In this document: positions 27,300 to 35,736 of the stretch, piece after piece | Layout: every line of letters begins with the position of its first letter | Numbering within the stretch: position 1 is the stretch's first letter | Notes under the pieces: generated by a model | The model's input: the letters and a program-made list of their open reading frames with translations, nothing else | What the model was told of the DNA's origin: nothing | The model's database searches: none | Program-made: the position numbers and the translations under genes | NCBI RefSeq assembly: GCF_013327855.1 | Contig: NZ_JABUMX010000001.1 | Coordinates: 1,302,001-1,366,000 of the forward strand | Source: Phyllobacterium pellucidum | GTDB taxonomy: Bacteria > Pseudomonadota > Alphaproteobacteria > Rhizobiales > Rhizobiaceae | Direction of reading: 5' to 3' | DNA: 64,000 nucleotides

Positions 27300-27831
27300 G
27301 CAATTTATCGAGGAGCGGCCAGGCCTGATCCTTCTCCGACAGCACAGTCGGTTCAGCTGGCCAGGCGATAGCGAAGGCAGGATCGTTCCAGCGGACGCCG
27401 GTCGAGGCCTGCGGATTATAAAATTCCGAGATCAGGTAGGCGACAACAGCATCCTCGGTGAGGGTCTGAAATCCATGGGCAAATCCCTTGGGGATATAGA
27501 ACCGGCGATTATTGCTCGCCGTGAGCTCACAGGCGGTCCAGCGGCGATATGTCGGCGAGTTCGGACGCAGATCGACAATCACATCGAGGATCGCGCCGCC
27601 AATACATGACACAACCTTTACTTCGGCGTGCGGCGCGCTCTGGAAGTGCATGCCCCGCAGCGTGTGCTTCTTGACCGAATGCGAGACGCTGTGCTGAACG
27701 AAATTGGTTTCAAGGCCATGCTCGGCATATTCCGCGGCGCAGAACGTCCGGGCAAACGAGCCGCGCTCGTCGGATATCGGCAAAGCCTCGATCAGCCAGG
27801 CGCCATTCAGTTCTGTCTCGGTGAATCGCAT
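27292..27831 (-). CDS. RmlC-like dTDP-sugar 3,5-epimerase, divergent paralogue
   Basis: This 179-residue cupin-fold protein has SDERGSFARTFCAAEY, VQHSVSHS, LRGMHFQS (His kept), [27 protein letters not shown] and a Tyr in EFYNPQAS. It is shorter in key loops than rfbC at 9664 and clearly a different family member. I start at 27831 (MRFTETELNG); an in-frame start 15 bases upstream is possible. Located in the special-sugar module, it may epimerise the C-methylated keto-sugar, possibly at C5 only. Confidence 0.88.
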   Translation of the reverse strand: MRFTETELNGAWLIEALPISDERGSFARTFCAAEYAEHGLETNFVQHSVSHSVKKHTLRGMHFQSAPHAEVKVVSCIGGAILDVIVDLRPNSPTYRRWTACELTASNNRRFYIPKGFAHGFQTLTEDAVVAYLISEFYNPQASTGVRWNDPAFAIAWPAEPTVLSEKDQAWPLLDKLPA

Positions 27832-27903
27832 GCTCAAGCCTCGCATCGGTTACGTTCCGCAAGGCCAATTCTGTCAAACTCTTCGCCCGCGCGAAACTCA
27901 CAA

Positions 27904-28083
27904 TTAGGGGTAGAATTTGCCGTCGGCTCCAGCGCCGACAAGGCTCTTCAATCGCCAGTCTACGGCCGTTTTCCGCCAGATGCTGCCTCCGTTTGAACGA
28001 CCTGATCCGCCTACGTTCCACCTTCGGATGACCCCACTGGTCGCATAGTCATATCGCCCCTGAAGCGCCGACGCCGTACCTTC
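27904..28083 (-). pseudogene. Fragment of a protein-coding gene (C-terminal remnant)
   Basis: The minus-strand frame ending at a TAA at 27904 reads as a protein-like C-terminus with YDYATSGVIRRWNVGG, SNGGSIWRKTAVDW and LVGAGADGKFYP. Trp, Gly and Tyr spacing resembles a beta-rich secreted domain. Upstream the frame runs into the antisense of the methyltransferase gene and has no start. Third-base GC looks lower than in neighbouring genes. I read it as the stump of a lost gene; the family is not recognised. Confidence 0.4.
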
Positions 28084-28161
28084 TAGCCATGAACAGCAAT
28101 GATCGGTCCGCCGGGAACGTCTCCTTTGCGCGGATCGTGGCCAGCGACCGGGAGCGACCGC

Positions 28162-29457
28162 ATGAACATTCAAACCAGCACGCTTTTGTTGGCAAACCGC
28201 CCGAGTGACAAAGTTCACCATTGTCGCCTGTGCGGCACCGGTTTGAAGCACACCTTCATCGATCTCGGCATGCAGCCGCCCTGCGAAAGCTTCGTGCCGC
28301 GCGAACACATCGACTCGATGGAAGCCTACTATCCGCTGCACGTCTTCGTTTGCGAGGAATGTTTCCTGGTCCAGCTTGCTGAATATGTCAGCCCCCAGGC
28401 GATCTTCGAAGAATACGCATATTTCTCCTCCTACTCGACAAGCTGGGTCGCTCACGCCAAGAAGTACTGCCACCAGATGGCACGGCAGCTCGACCTCAAT
28501 CGCAATAGCCTGGTCGTGGAACTGGCCAGCAATGACGGCTACCTGCTGCAACATTTTCTGCCGCTCGACATTCCAGTGCTCGGCGTCGAACCCGCAGCCA
28601 ACGTCGCCAAGGTCGCGATCGAAAAGGGCGTACCGACGCGGGTCGAATTCTTTGGCGAGAACTATGCACGTGAACTCGTTGCCGAGGGCCTGCGTGCCGA
28701 TCTCATCGTCGGCAACAACGTCCTCGCGCAGGTTCCGGACCTAAATGACTTCGTCGCCGGCATGAAGGTCCTGCTGAAGCCCGAAGGCGTCATTACGCTC
28801 GAGTTTCCGCATATCGAAAAGCTGATCGCCGAAAACCAGTTCGATACGATCTACCACGAACACTTCTCCTATTTCTCGCTGCTGACCATCGAGCACATGG
28901 CGAAGCGCCATGGCCTCAAGGTCATCGATGTCGAAGAACTTGTCACCCACGGCGGCTCGCTGCGCATCCATTTCGCTCACGAAGACAGTGCACGCGAGAT
29001 ACAGCCGAGCGTAGCGCGCGTCCGCGACAACGAACTGAAGGCAGGCCTCGACACGCTCAAAGTCTACACGTCGTTTGTCGAGCGGGCGCGCAAGGTAAAG
29101 CGTGAACTTCTCTCCTTCCTGATCAAGGCCAAGGAAGAAGGTAAGTCGATCTGCGGCTACGGCGCACCGGGCAAGGGTAACACGCTGCTCAACTATTGCG
29201 GCATTGGCACCGATTTCCTCGACTTCACCGTCGACAGGAACCCGTACAAGCATGGGCGCTATACCCCAGGCATGCATATCCCGATCGAACCTGTCGAAGC
29301 CATCGACCTGATGCAGCCTGACTACATCCTGATCCTGCCTTGGAACCTCAAAAAAGAGATCGTCAATCAAATGCGCCATGTCGCCGAATGGGGCGCGAAG
29401 TTCATCGTCCCGATCCCCGGCGTCAGCATCATCGATCCGAAGGAGTTGCAGCCATGA
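28162..29457 (+). CDS. Sugar C-methyltransferase (TylC3/NovU-like), SAM-dependent
   Basis: This 431-residue protein has the three-part build of NDP-sugar C-methyltransferases. An N-terminal zinc-binding domain carries CRLCGTGLKHTFIDLGMQPP and CEECF. The SAM-binding domain has VVELASNDGYLLQHF and GNNVLAQVPDLNDF, and the C-terminal domain contains YGAPGKGNTLLNYCGI. Known members methylate C3 of 4-keto-6-deoxy NDP-sugars to give branched sugars. The start at 28162 has a GGGAGCG site. The ATGA at its end overlaps the nucleotidyltransferase start. Confidence 0.92.
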   Translation: MNIQTSTLLLANRPSDKVHHCRLCGTGLKHTFIDLGMQPPCESFVPREHIDSMEAYYPLHVFVCEECFLVQLAEYVSPQAIFEEYAYFSSYSTSWVAHAKKYCHQMARQLDLNRNSLVVELASNDGYLLQHFLPLDIPVLGVEPAANVAKVAIEKGVPTRVEFFGENYARELVAEGLRADLIVGNNVLAQVPDLNDFVAGMKVLLKPEGVITLEFPHIEKLIAENQFDTIYHEHFSYFSLLTIEHMAKRHGLKVIDVEELVTHGGSLRIHFAHEDSAREIQPSVARVRDNELKAGLDTLKVYTSFVERARKVKRELLSFLIKAKEEGKSICGYGAPGKGNTLLNYCGIGTDFLDFTVDRNPYKHGRYTPGMHIPIEPVEAIDLMQPDYILILPWNLKKEIVNQMRHVAEWGAKFIVPIPGVSIIDPKELQP

Positions 29458-30266
29458 AAGTCGTCCTTTTCTGCGGCGGTATGGGAACGCGCATCCGCGA
29501 ATACTCCGAGAACGTGCCTAAACCGATGATCCCGCTTGGCTCGCAACCGATCCTCCGGCATGTGATGCAGTACTATGCCGACTACGGTCATGACGACTTC
29601 GTCCTGTGCCTCGGCTACAAGGCCAATGTCGTCAAGGACTTTTTCCTCAACGTCCGGCCGCAGACCTTCTCGGACTGCGTGGTCTCCGGCAACGGCAATG
29701 TCGAACTCCTGGGCGAGTCGCAGAAGGATTGGCGTATCTCGCTGATCGATACCGGCATCTGGCGCAATATCGGCGAGCGCCTGTGGGCCGTGCGCGACCA
29801 GGTGAAGAGCGAGCCCATCTTTCTCGCCAATTACAGCGACGGCCTTTCCAATGTCGATCTCGACGACATGATCGACAAGTTTGAGGCAAGCGGCAAGATT
29901 GGCTGCTTCCTCGCTGTCCGCCCGCCCCTCACCTATCATCTTGCAGACATTGCCGAAGACGGACGCGTGCGCGAATTCCGTTCATCCGACCGCTCGGATA
30001 TCTGGATCAACGGCGGCTATTTCCTCTTCCGCAAGGAGATCTTCGACTATATGCGCGAAGGCGAAGAACTCGTGCTTGAGCCCTTTACCCGCCTCATCGC
30101 CGAGGACAAGCTGATGGCCTACAAGCATGAAGGCTTCTGGCGATCCATGGACACCCTGCGCGACTGGCAGTCGCTCCAGGAGATGGTGGAACGGGGCGAC
30201 ATGCCTTGGACGGCCCATGGTGCTGCGCGAGACGGAACGAATATCCGAGTGGTCAAGGCACTATGA
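29454..30266 (+). CDS. Sugar-1-phosphate nucleotidyltransferase, cytidylyltransferase-like (RfbF type)
   Basis: This 270-residue enzyme starts MKVVLFCGGMGTRIREYSEN followed by PKPMIPLGSQPILRHVMQYY. It keeps LANYSDGLSNVDLDDM, the sugar contact INGGYFLFRKEIFDY and GFWRSMDTLRDW. The GGxGTR loop with YSDGL resembles glucose-1-P cytidylyltransferase, which makes CDP-glucose. The usual partner, CDP-glucose 4,6-dehydratase, is not seen nearby, so the product may be a different activated sugar. It is coupled by ATGA overlaps to genes on both sides. Confidence 0.88.
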   Translation: MKVVLFCGGMGTRIREYSENVPKPMIPLGSQPILRHVMQYYADYGHDDFVLCLGYKANVVKDFFLNVRPQTFSDCVVSGNGNVELLGESQKDWRISLIDTGIWRNIGERLWAVRDQVKSEPIFLANYSDGLSNVDLDDMIDKFEASGKIGCFLAVRPPLTYHLADIAEDGRVREFRSSDRSDIWINGGYFLFRKEIFDYMREGEELVLEPFTRLIAEDKLMAYKHEGFWRSMDTLRDWQSLQEMVERGDMPWTAHGAARDGTNIRVVKAL

Positions 30267-30922
30267 AGCAACTGCCTCTGGCAAAACGCGGTGAACGCCT
30301 GTCGATACTTTGCCTCGGCGCCCATTCCGATGACATCGAGATCGGCGCCGGAGGCACTATCCTGAGCCTGATCGCGGATGGAGTGCTCGTCGATGTTCAC
30401 TGGTGTGTGCTGAGCGCATCCGGGGTCCGGGCACGCGAGGCCAATGATTCGGCTGTGTCGTTCCTCCAGGGCGCTGCATCCTATATGATCGACCTCGGCC
30501 AGTTCGAGGACAGTTACTTTCCCGACCAGAGCCGGGAGATCAAGCAGTGGCTGATGGCGCTGCGCGACCGTGTTTCACCCGATGTGATCTTTACGCATGT
30601 GCGCGACGACGCGCATCAGGATCATCGCGAAGTCAATCGCCTCACCACCAACGTCTTTCGCGATCATCTCGTGCTGGAATACGAGATCCCAAAATGGGAT
30701 GGCGATGTCGGACAACCTAACACCTATGTGCCGCTGACCTCGAACATCATGGATCGCAAGGTGGAGCTGCTGATGAAGCATTTCGGCACGCAGCGCTCCA
30801 AGGACTGGTTCGATGAACTGACCTTCAAGGGCCTCGCGAGGCTGCGCGGCATGGAATGCCGGGCCGCCGATCGCTTTGCCGAGGGCTTCACCGTTCGCAA
30901 GCTCGCGATCACATTCAAGTGA
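30263..30922 (+). CDS. PIG-L family deacetylase
   Basis: This 219-residue protein has the zinc-site motif LGAHSDDIEIGAGG and the second motif HQDHREVNR, both typical of LmbE/PIG-L enzymes that remove the acetyl group from N-acetylglucosamine-type substrates. It is the last gene of the module and overlaps the nucleotidyltransferase by ATGA. In this setting it could deacetylate an amino-sugar intermediate or the activated sugar; inference. Confidence 0.9.
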   Translation: MKQLPLAKRGERLSILCLGAHSDDIEIGAGGTILSLIADGVLVDVHWCVLSASGVRAREANDSAVSFLQGAASYMIDLGQFEDSYFPDQSREIKQWLMALRDRVSPDVIFTHVRDDAHQDHREVNRLTTNVFRDHLVLEYEIPKWDGDVGQPNTYVPLTSNIMDRKVELLMKHFGTQRSKDWFDELTFKGLARLRGMECRAADRFAEGFTVRKLAITFK

Positions 30923-31292
30923 GCTTTCACGCTTGCAAACAGCAAGCCCACGATTCGGAGGCCATTGGCGACCGAATCGCCCTATCGGCACGCTCCTGCT
31001 GTGCGTAAATTGATTATCCTAAAGTATAAACCGTGTAATTAAGTAATTAACCCGTCCGATTCTTCGCATTTTTATGACTAAACACCGGCTAAGTCGAACT
31101 AATCCTGACTAGGCCTAGATCTGGGCGCTGCCTACATCGGCCCGTTTGCCCCAATCGAATGAATTATTCGAGGATTAAAGACACCCCGAAATAATCGGCG
31201 TAAATTGAAAACCGTGAAAAGAAGTGCGGCTGGGCGTGGTTAACACGTTCAATATATCAACTCGCAACAAATATAAAAACTGGGGTAGTAAA
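30923..31292. other. Intergenic control region before the LuxR-exoP-exoF unit
   Basis: The 370 bp between the PIG-L gene and the LuxR-type gene are clearly more AT-rich than the surroundings, with runs such as gtaattaagtaattaac near 31040. A 10 bp palindrome ctaggcctag lies at 31109-31118. It probably holds the main promoter of the exo unit. There is no gene. Confidence 0.45.
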
Positions 31293-32084
31293 ATGGAGAA
31301 TACGCATCCGTCCCTTATGGGGAAACTCGAGAATGAATCCTTTACCCGCGAAATCGTTGTAAACAACAATCAGCACCATCACGCAGTATATAGCAACGAT
31401 CGCCATTTCCAAAAGTATCAGCCTGAAGATTATCTCGCAATCGTCGACAAACGCGCCCTTGAACGCGAATGTCTTGCTCAGGCTCTTCACAATCATCACA
31501 TCGGTCTTAAAGTATATACATTCGGTAGCCTCGAAGAATGGCGCGCGTCAAAGCGAAGTGTTTCCCATCTTCGCGCTGTCCTGGTAAACGCCGGCAACCG
31601 CAACATGGATGATACCGATCTGACGGCGGAAATCAGCGAACTCGTTGCAACATTCGAGAGCGCAGCTGTCGTCGTCGTCGCCGAAAATGATGATCTCAAC
31701 TATGTTCTGAAGGCGCTCGAAATCGGTGTTCGCGGCTATATTCCGACAACGTGCGGCATCGAGATCTGCATGCAGGCCATCGAGCTTGCCATTGCCGGCG
31801 GCAAGTTCGTACCGGCAAGCAGCGTCCTCGCACTGCGCAAGATGCTCGGCAACCGGAACGACGAATTCCGCCACATCGCAACCTCGTTCACGGCTCGTCA
31901 GTCGGCCGTCGCCGAGGGTCTGCGCCGCGGCAAGGCCAACAAGATCATCGCCTACGAGCTGAACTTGTGCGAAAGCACGGTCAAGGTGCACATCCGCAAT
32001 ATCATGAAGAAGCTCGGCGCGACGAACCGGACCGAGGTTGCCTACAAGATTAGCGACATGATCCCGCATGAGACCAGATTCTGA
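31293..32084 (+). CDS. LuxR/NarL-type regulator with a degenerate receiver domain
   Basis: This 263-residue protein has an N-terminal receiver-like domain (about 48-165) and a C-terminal HTH (TARQSAVAEGLRRGKANKII, then CESTVKVHIRNIMKKL). At the strand that normally ends in the phosphoacceptor Asp the sequence reads RAVLVNAGN, with Asn in that place, so phosphorylation is unlikely. I start at 31293 with a ggggta site; an earlier in-frame ATG at 31224 is possible. It sits 49 bp upstream of exoP-like, so it likely controls polysaccharide export genes. A paralogue is at 45709. Confidence 0.88.
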   Translation: MENTHPSLMGKLENESFTREIVVNNNQHHHAVYSNDRHFQKYQPEDYLAIVDKRALERECLAQALHNHHIGLKVYTFGSLEEWRASKRSVSHLRAVLVNAGNRNMDDTDLTAEISELVATFESAAVVVVAENDDLNYVLKALEIGVRGYIPTTCGIEICMQAIELAIAGGKFVPASSVLALRKMLGNRNDEFRHIATSFTARQSAVAEGLRRGKANKIIAYELNLCESTVKVHIRNIMKKLGATNRTEVAYKISDMIPHETRF

Positions 32085-32133
32085 CCTGACCTGGGCCAGT
32101 TAACCGAAATCTGAACTTGCAGGGGGGTCAATC

Positions 32134-34338
32134 ATGATCGTATCCGAAGTACCGTCCACCCATGGCAGCGGCATGGCGCTGCCTCGCATCGCCTCGCTAC
32201 TGTGGCGCCGAAAGCTCGTTGTTCTGGCGGGAGTTGCAACAGCCGTCGGCGTGGCGCTCGTCGGCTATATTCTCACACCGGCACAGTATAGTTCCGAAGC
32301 GATCCTCGCCCTCAATGTACGTAAACTCCAAGCATTGCCGACGGAGTCCGTGGTTTCCCCCCTGCCGCAGGAAAGTCCGGTGCTGCGGACGGAACTCGAC
32401 ATCATAACCTCGCGAACGATGGCAGAGAACGTCCTGGCCCGGCTCGATCGAGAGGGCTTCAACGCCAACGGGAGGCTCGTTCCCGAGGCGGAGCGAGCCG
32501 CATCGCGAGTGGAACCGCCAGTTCCGGACAGCGCCAATGCGGCGACGCTGGAGGATCAGAACCGCGATCGCATCGACAGGCTTCTGTCGGATGTGAATGT
32601 TGCCAATGACGGCCGTTCCTACACAATCTATATCAGCTACCGCTCCGATAACCCCGTCTATTCCGCAGCAGTGGCCAACGCCTTCGGCGAGGCCTATCTC
32701 GACTACCAGGTCGATGTTCAGACATCGGCTACGCGGCGCGTCGGCGACTGGCTTGGCGGCAAGATCGTCAGCCTGCGTGCAACGCTTGAACAGTCCGAAC
32801 GGGCCGCCGCCGATTTTCGTGAGAAGTCGGGCCTTGTGAAGGCCAATGGCATGACATTGCAGTCCCAGCAGATCGCTGCACTCAATGGCGAATTGGCCAA
32901 TCTTCGGGCAAAGCTTGCAGGGACGGAAGCCCGGCTTGCCACGGCGATCGACGCGGCAAACAACAAGGCTGGCGTCGCATTGACCGAAGTCCTGAATTCC
33001 CCGGCAATCCTGGCGTTGCGAACCGAGCAGTCCCGCGTCGAACGCGCCATTCTGGAAATCAAGCAGAGCGGCGCCACGCAAAGCGCACAGCTGCCGCAAC
33101 TCAACTCTCAGCTGGATTCACTGAACGTTCAGATCAATGAAGGGATCCAGCAGATCATCAACAGCCTTCGGAGCGAGATTGATGTGACGCACCGCCAGCA
33201 GGCGGCGGTGGAAGCCAACCTGAAGGAGATTCAGGACAGCATGTCCACGGCCAACCAGGCGCTGGTACACGCGGACCAACTCGACCGCGAGGCAGCCGCC
33301 AATCGCGCCATCTATGAAAGCTACCTGACACGCTACAAGCAGACGATCGAGCAGGATGGCATTGCCTCGGCTGACGCCCGCATGATCTCGCGCGCGCAGC
33401 CGGCATCGTCCAAATCGAGCCCGCGCCTCAAGAGCTGGCTACTGCTCGGCATCATTGCCGGCACGGGTCTTGGCTTCCTCGGAGCATTCCTTATCGAATG
33501 GTTCGACCGGTCGATCCGCTCGCCTGAATCGCTCGAAACGATCACCCGCCTGCCGATCATTGGCCGTATTCCCGAGCTCACGCATCGCGAGCGCCAGGAA
33601 GTCGCCCGCATGGTAAGGGATGGCCACTCGAGCTTCGGACGAGCCATCGCTGATCTTCAGGCCCACTTGCTATTGTCGTCTTCGCCGAAGGCATCGCGTG
33701 CCATCGCAATCACCTCGGCCGGCGATCAGGAAGGCAAGACGCTGATCGTCGCCGGCCTGGCCCGGTCCCTGTCTGCGACTGGTATCCGGACTGTCGTTGT
33801 TGACGCCAATTTCCGTAACCCGATGGTTGCGCAGGAATTTGGCGACCAGTTCGGCCCCTATCTCGAAGAGGTGATCCGCGGCAGGCAGACATTGGAAGCT
33901 GCGGTTCAACACGATCTCGCGTCGACCATCGATTTCGTCGCTTCGCAAAGCTGCGAAGTTCCAGCCGAATATCTGCTGGGCCACGAACAATTCGCCAAGA
34001 TGATAGCCCAGTTGAAGCGTCAGTATGACATCGTGCTGATCGATACGCCTGCCCTCAATAACGGCGCAGACGCGATCCGCGTCTCGGCGCTGGTCGATAC
34101 GACAATCGTCGTCGTACGGCGCGACACGGCAAGAACCGATATGGTGGTTGCCGCCGTTAACAGGCTGCGTGCGGATGGCCGCAAGATCAGTGGCATCGTG
34201 CTCAACAGTGATCGCCGGAAAGGCAAGGCTGGCCATATCGATACCTCCCTCCCGAAGATCAAGCTTGCATCGCCTCAGGTGATCAAGAAGATCGCCGGGC
34301 ATGTCAAAAAATCCCGCTCCTTCACAGCGAAGGCATGA
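32134..34338 (+). CDS. Polysaccharide co-polymerase with tyrosine-kinase-like domain (ExoP/Wzc type)
   Basis: This 734-residue inner-membrane protein has TM1 at about 34-52, a long periplasmic Wzz/GNVR coiled-coil region (about 190-400), TM2 at about 430-450 and a cytosolic kinase-like domain. The P-loop reads TSAGDQEGKTLIV, Walker A' is VVVDANFRNP and Walker B is VLIDTPALNNG. The usual second Asp of Walker A' is Asn, and the C-terminal tail has no tyrosine cluster. Wzc-type proteins set chain length and couple to the outer-membrane exporter. A G-rich ribosome site precedes the ATG. It is followed 8 bp later by exoF-like. Confidence 0.9.
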   Translation: MIVSEVPSTHGSGMALPRIASLLWRRKLVVLAGVATAVGVALVGYILTPAQYSSEAILALNVRKLQALPTESVVSPLPQESPVLRTELDIITSRTMAENVLARLDREGFNANGRLVPEAERAASRVEPPVPDSANAATLEDQNRDRIDRLLSDVNVANDGRSYTIYISYRSDNPVYSAAVANAFGEAYLDYQVDVQTSATRRVGDWLGGKIVSLRATLEQSERAAADFREKSGLVKANGMTLQSQQIAALNGELANLRAKLAGTEARLATAIDAANNKAGVALTEVLNSPAILALRTEQSRVERAILEIKQSGATQSAQLPQLNSQLDSLNVQINEGIQQIINSLRSEIDVTHRQQAAVEANLKEIQDSMSTANQALVHADQLDREAAANRAIYESYLTRYKQTIEQDGIASADARMISRAQPASSKSSPRLKSWLLLGIIAGTGLGFLGAFLIEWFDRSIRSPESLETITRLPIIGRIPELTHRERQEVARMVRDGHSSFGRAIADLQAHLLLSSSPKASRAIAITSAGDQEGKTLIVAGLARSLSATGIRTVVVDANFRNPMVAQEFGDQFGPYLEEVIRGRQTLEAAVQHDLASTIDFVASQSCEVPAEYLLGHEQFAKMIAQLKRQYDIVLIDTPALNNGADAIRVSALVDTTIVVVRRDTARTDMVVAAVNRLRADGRKISGIVLNSDRRKGKAGHIDTSLPKIKLASPQVIKKIAGHVKKSRSFTAKA

Positions 34339-34346
34339 GGTGAACC

Positions 34347-35609
34347 ATGTCAATCAAACAAAAGAACAAAAGTAACGGCATCGGCTTTCGCATCAATCGC
34401 ACAGTGGCAGCCTGGACTTTTTCGTCACTGTTGCTGCTTTCATCGACGGTGTCCCCGGCCTGGGCTGAGGAGCCTTACAAGATTGCGTCCGGAGATGTGC
34501 TGCAGATCACTGTCTATGGCGACGCCGGCCTCTCCGGGGTATTCCCGGTCGGTGTCGACGGAACGATCGGCTATCCGATCCTCGGAAACATTGCGGTCGC
34601 CGATCACAGCATCCCGGAAGTTACCGGCAGCATAAGCCAGGCGCTCCTGCAACACATACCAGGCCTTTCGGTCTCGGTGGCGGTCAAGGAATATGCTCCG
34701 GTATTCGTTATCGGCGACGTGCAGAAGCCGGGAAAGTATGAGTATCGTCCCGGCATGATCGCGCTCGAGCTCTTCGCCTTGAGCGGGGGGTTGAAACAGG
34801 ATGCGGGCAAGATCGACGCTGCCGGCGTGCAGCTCGTGGCGGCCCGCCAGGATTATTCCGACACCAGCCTCCAGCTCTTCGCCCAAGAAGTCAGGGAGGC
34901 GCGGCTGAAAGCGGAGCTCGACGACAAGCCTTTCGAATATGTGCTTTCGAGCGATACACCAACCGAGGACAGGGATGCGCGCCAGGGCGTGGTCGATTCC
35001 GAACGCAGGTTATTCGACCTGCGGCTCGCAACACTCGCGAGCCAGGAACAGGCGTTGAAAGCCCAGACGCAGAACTACCGCGAGGAGATCCAGACGCTCG
35101 AAGAAAGCACACGGCTGCGCAACGACGAAATTTCGCTCCTGGAGAAGAATGTCAACGCCTCGCAGACTCTGGTCGACAAGGGCCTTACGTCGCAGTCGAC
35201 GCTGCGCGACACCCAACGCCAGCTTTCGGCAATGCGCCGCGACTCGCTGGAATTTGGTTCGTTCCTCGCCCGGGCGAAGCAGAACGAGAATGCCATCCAG
35301 CAGAACCTGCTTGCCTTGCGCGAGCAGCGCTCGAACGATGCAGCCAGTCAGTTGCGGGACATCGACCTCGACATTATGAGGTTGCGCAAGAAGCTCTCCT
35401 TCATCGTGCAGACCATGTCTGAAATCGGTGCAAGCGCGCAGCGTGCAAGCACCCGCGAGGAATCGATCAAACTGACGTTCAGTGTGCTTCGCAATGTGAA
35501 TGGCGATTACAAGGAAACCGAACTTTCCGAGCATGATCCGATCAAGGCGGGCGATATTCTGCGCGCGCAACTGACCATGCCGGGCCAGGTCGAAAAGAAA
35601 ATCAATTAG
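34347..35609 (+). CDS. exoF: Outer-membrane polysaccharide export protein (ExoF/Wza-type)
   Basis: This 420-residue protein has a signal peptide (WTFSSLLLLSSTVSPAWAEE), a poly-export domain with YKIASGDVLQITVYGDAGLS and GTIGYPILGNIAVADHS, and an SLBB-like VFVIGDVQKPGKYEYRPGM. A long coiled coil follows (about 200-355; LEEST / LEKNV / LREQRS heptads), then a C-terminal beta part. The length and SLBB-plus-coiled-coil build match rhizobial ExoF rather than enteric Wza. It would work with the ExoP-like protein to bring polymer to the surface. A strong hairpin follows at 35628. Confidence 0.87.
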   Translation: MSIKQKNKSNGIGFRINRTVAAWTFSSLLLLSSTVSPAWAEEPYKIASGDVLQITVYGDAGLSGVFPVGVDGTIGYPILGNIAVADHSIPEVTGSISQALLQHIPGLSVSVAVKEYAPVFVIGDVQKPGKYEYRPGMIALELFALSGGLKQDAGKIDAAGVQLVAARQDYSDTSLQLFAQEVREARLKAELDDKPFEYVLSSDTPTEDRDARQGVVDSERRLFDLRLATLASQEQALKAQTQNYREEIQTLEESTRLRNDEISLLEKNVNASQTLVDKGLTSQSTLRDTQRQLSAMRRDSLEFGSFLARAKQNENAIQQNLLALREQRSNDAASQLRDIDLDIMRLRKKLSFIVQTMSEIGASAQRASTREESIKLTFSVLRNVNGDYKETELSEHDPIKAGDILRAQLTMPGQVEKKIN

Positions 35610-35627
35610 CCAAGTAATTAAATCGAA

Positions 35628-35662
35628 GAAGCCCGCCGGCGGTTTTAACCCCGGCGGGCTTC
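35628..35662. terminator. Strong terminator hairpin after exoF
   Basis: A perfect 12 bp stem (gaagcccgccgg / ccggcgggcttc) with an 11 nt loop lies 19 bp after the exoF stop. It can act on the plus strand and, read from the other side with T-rich sequence following, on the minus strand. Confidence 0.85.
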
Positions 35663-35685
35663 TCCGTTGGGTCCAGATTGCAAAA

Positions 35686-35724
35686 GATCAACCCGCCAGC
35701 GCCGGAAGCGCAGGCGGGTTGATC
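35686..35724 (-). terminator. Strong terminator hairpin after fcl
   Basis: A perfect 12 bp stem (gatcaacccgcc / ggcgggttgatc) encloses a small inner gcgc/gcgc stem. On the minus strand it lies 12 bp after the fcl stop and is followed by TTTT. Together with the hairpin at 35628 it insulates two convergent operons. Confidence 0.88.
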
Positions 35725-35736
35725 GAATTCTGGTTA

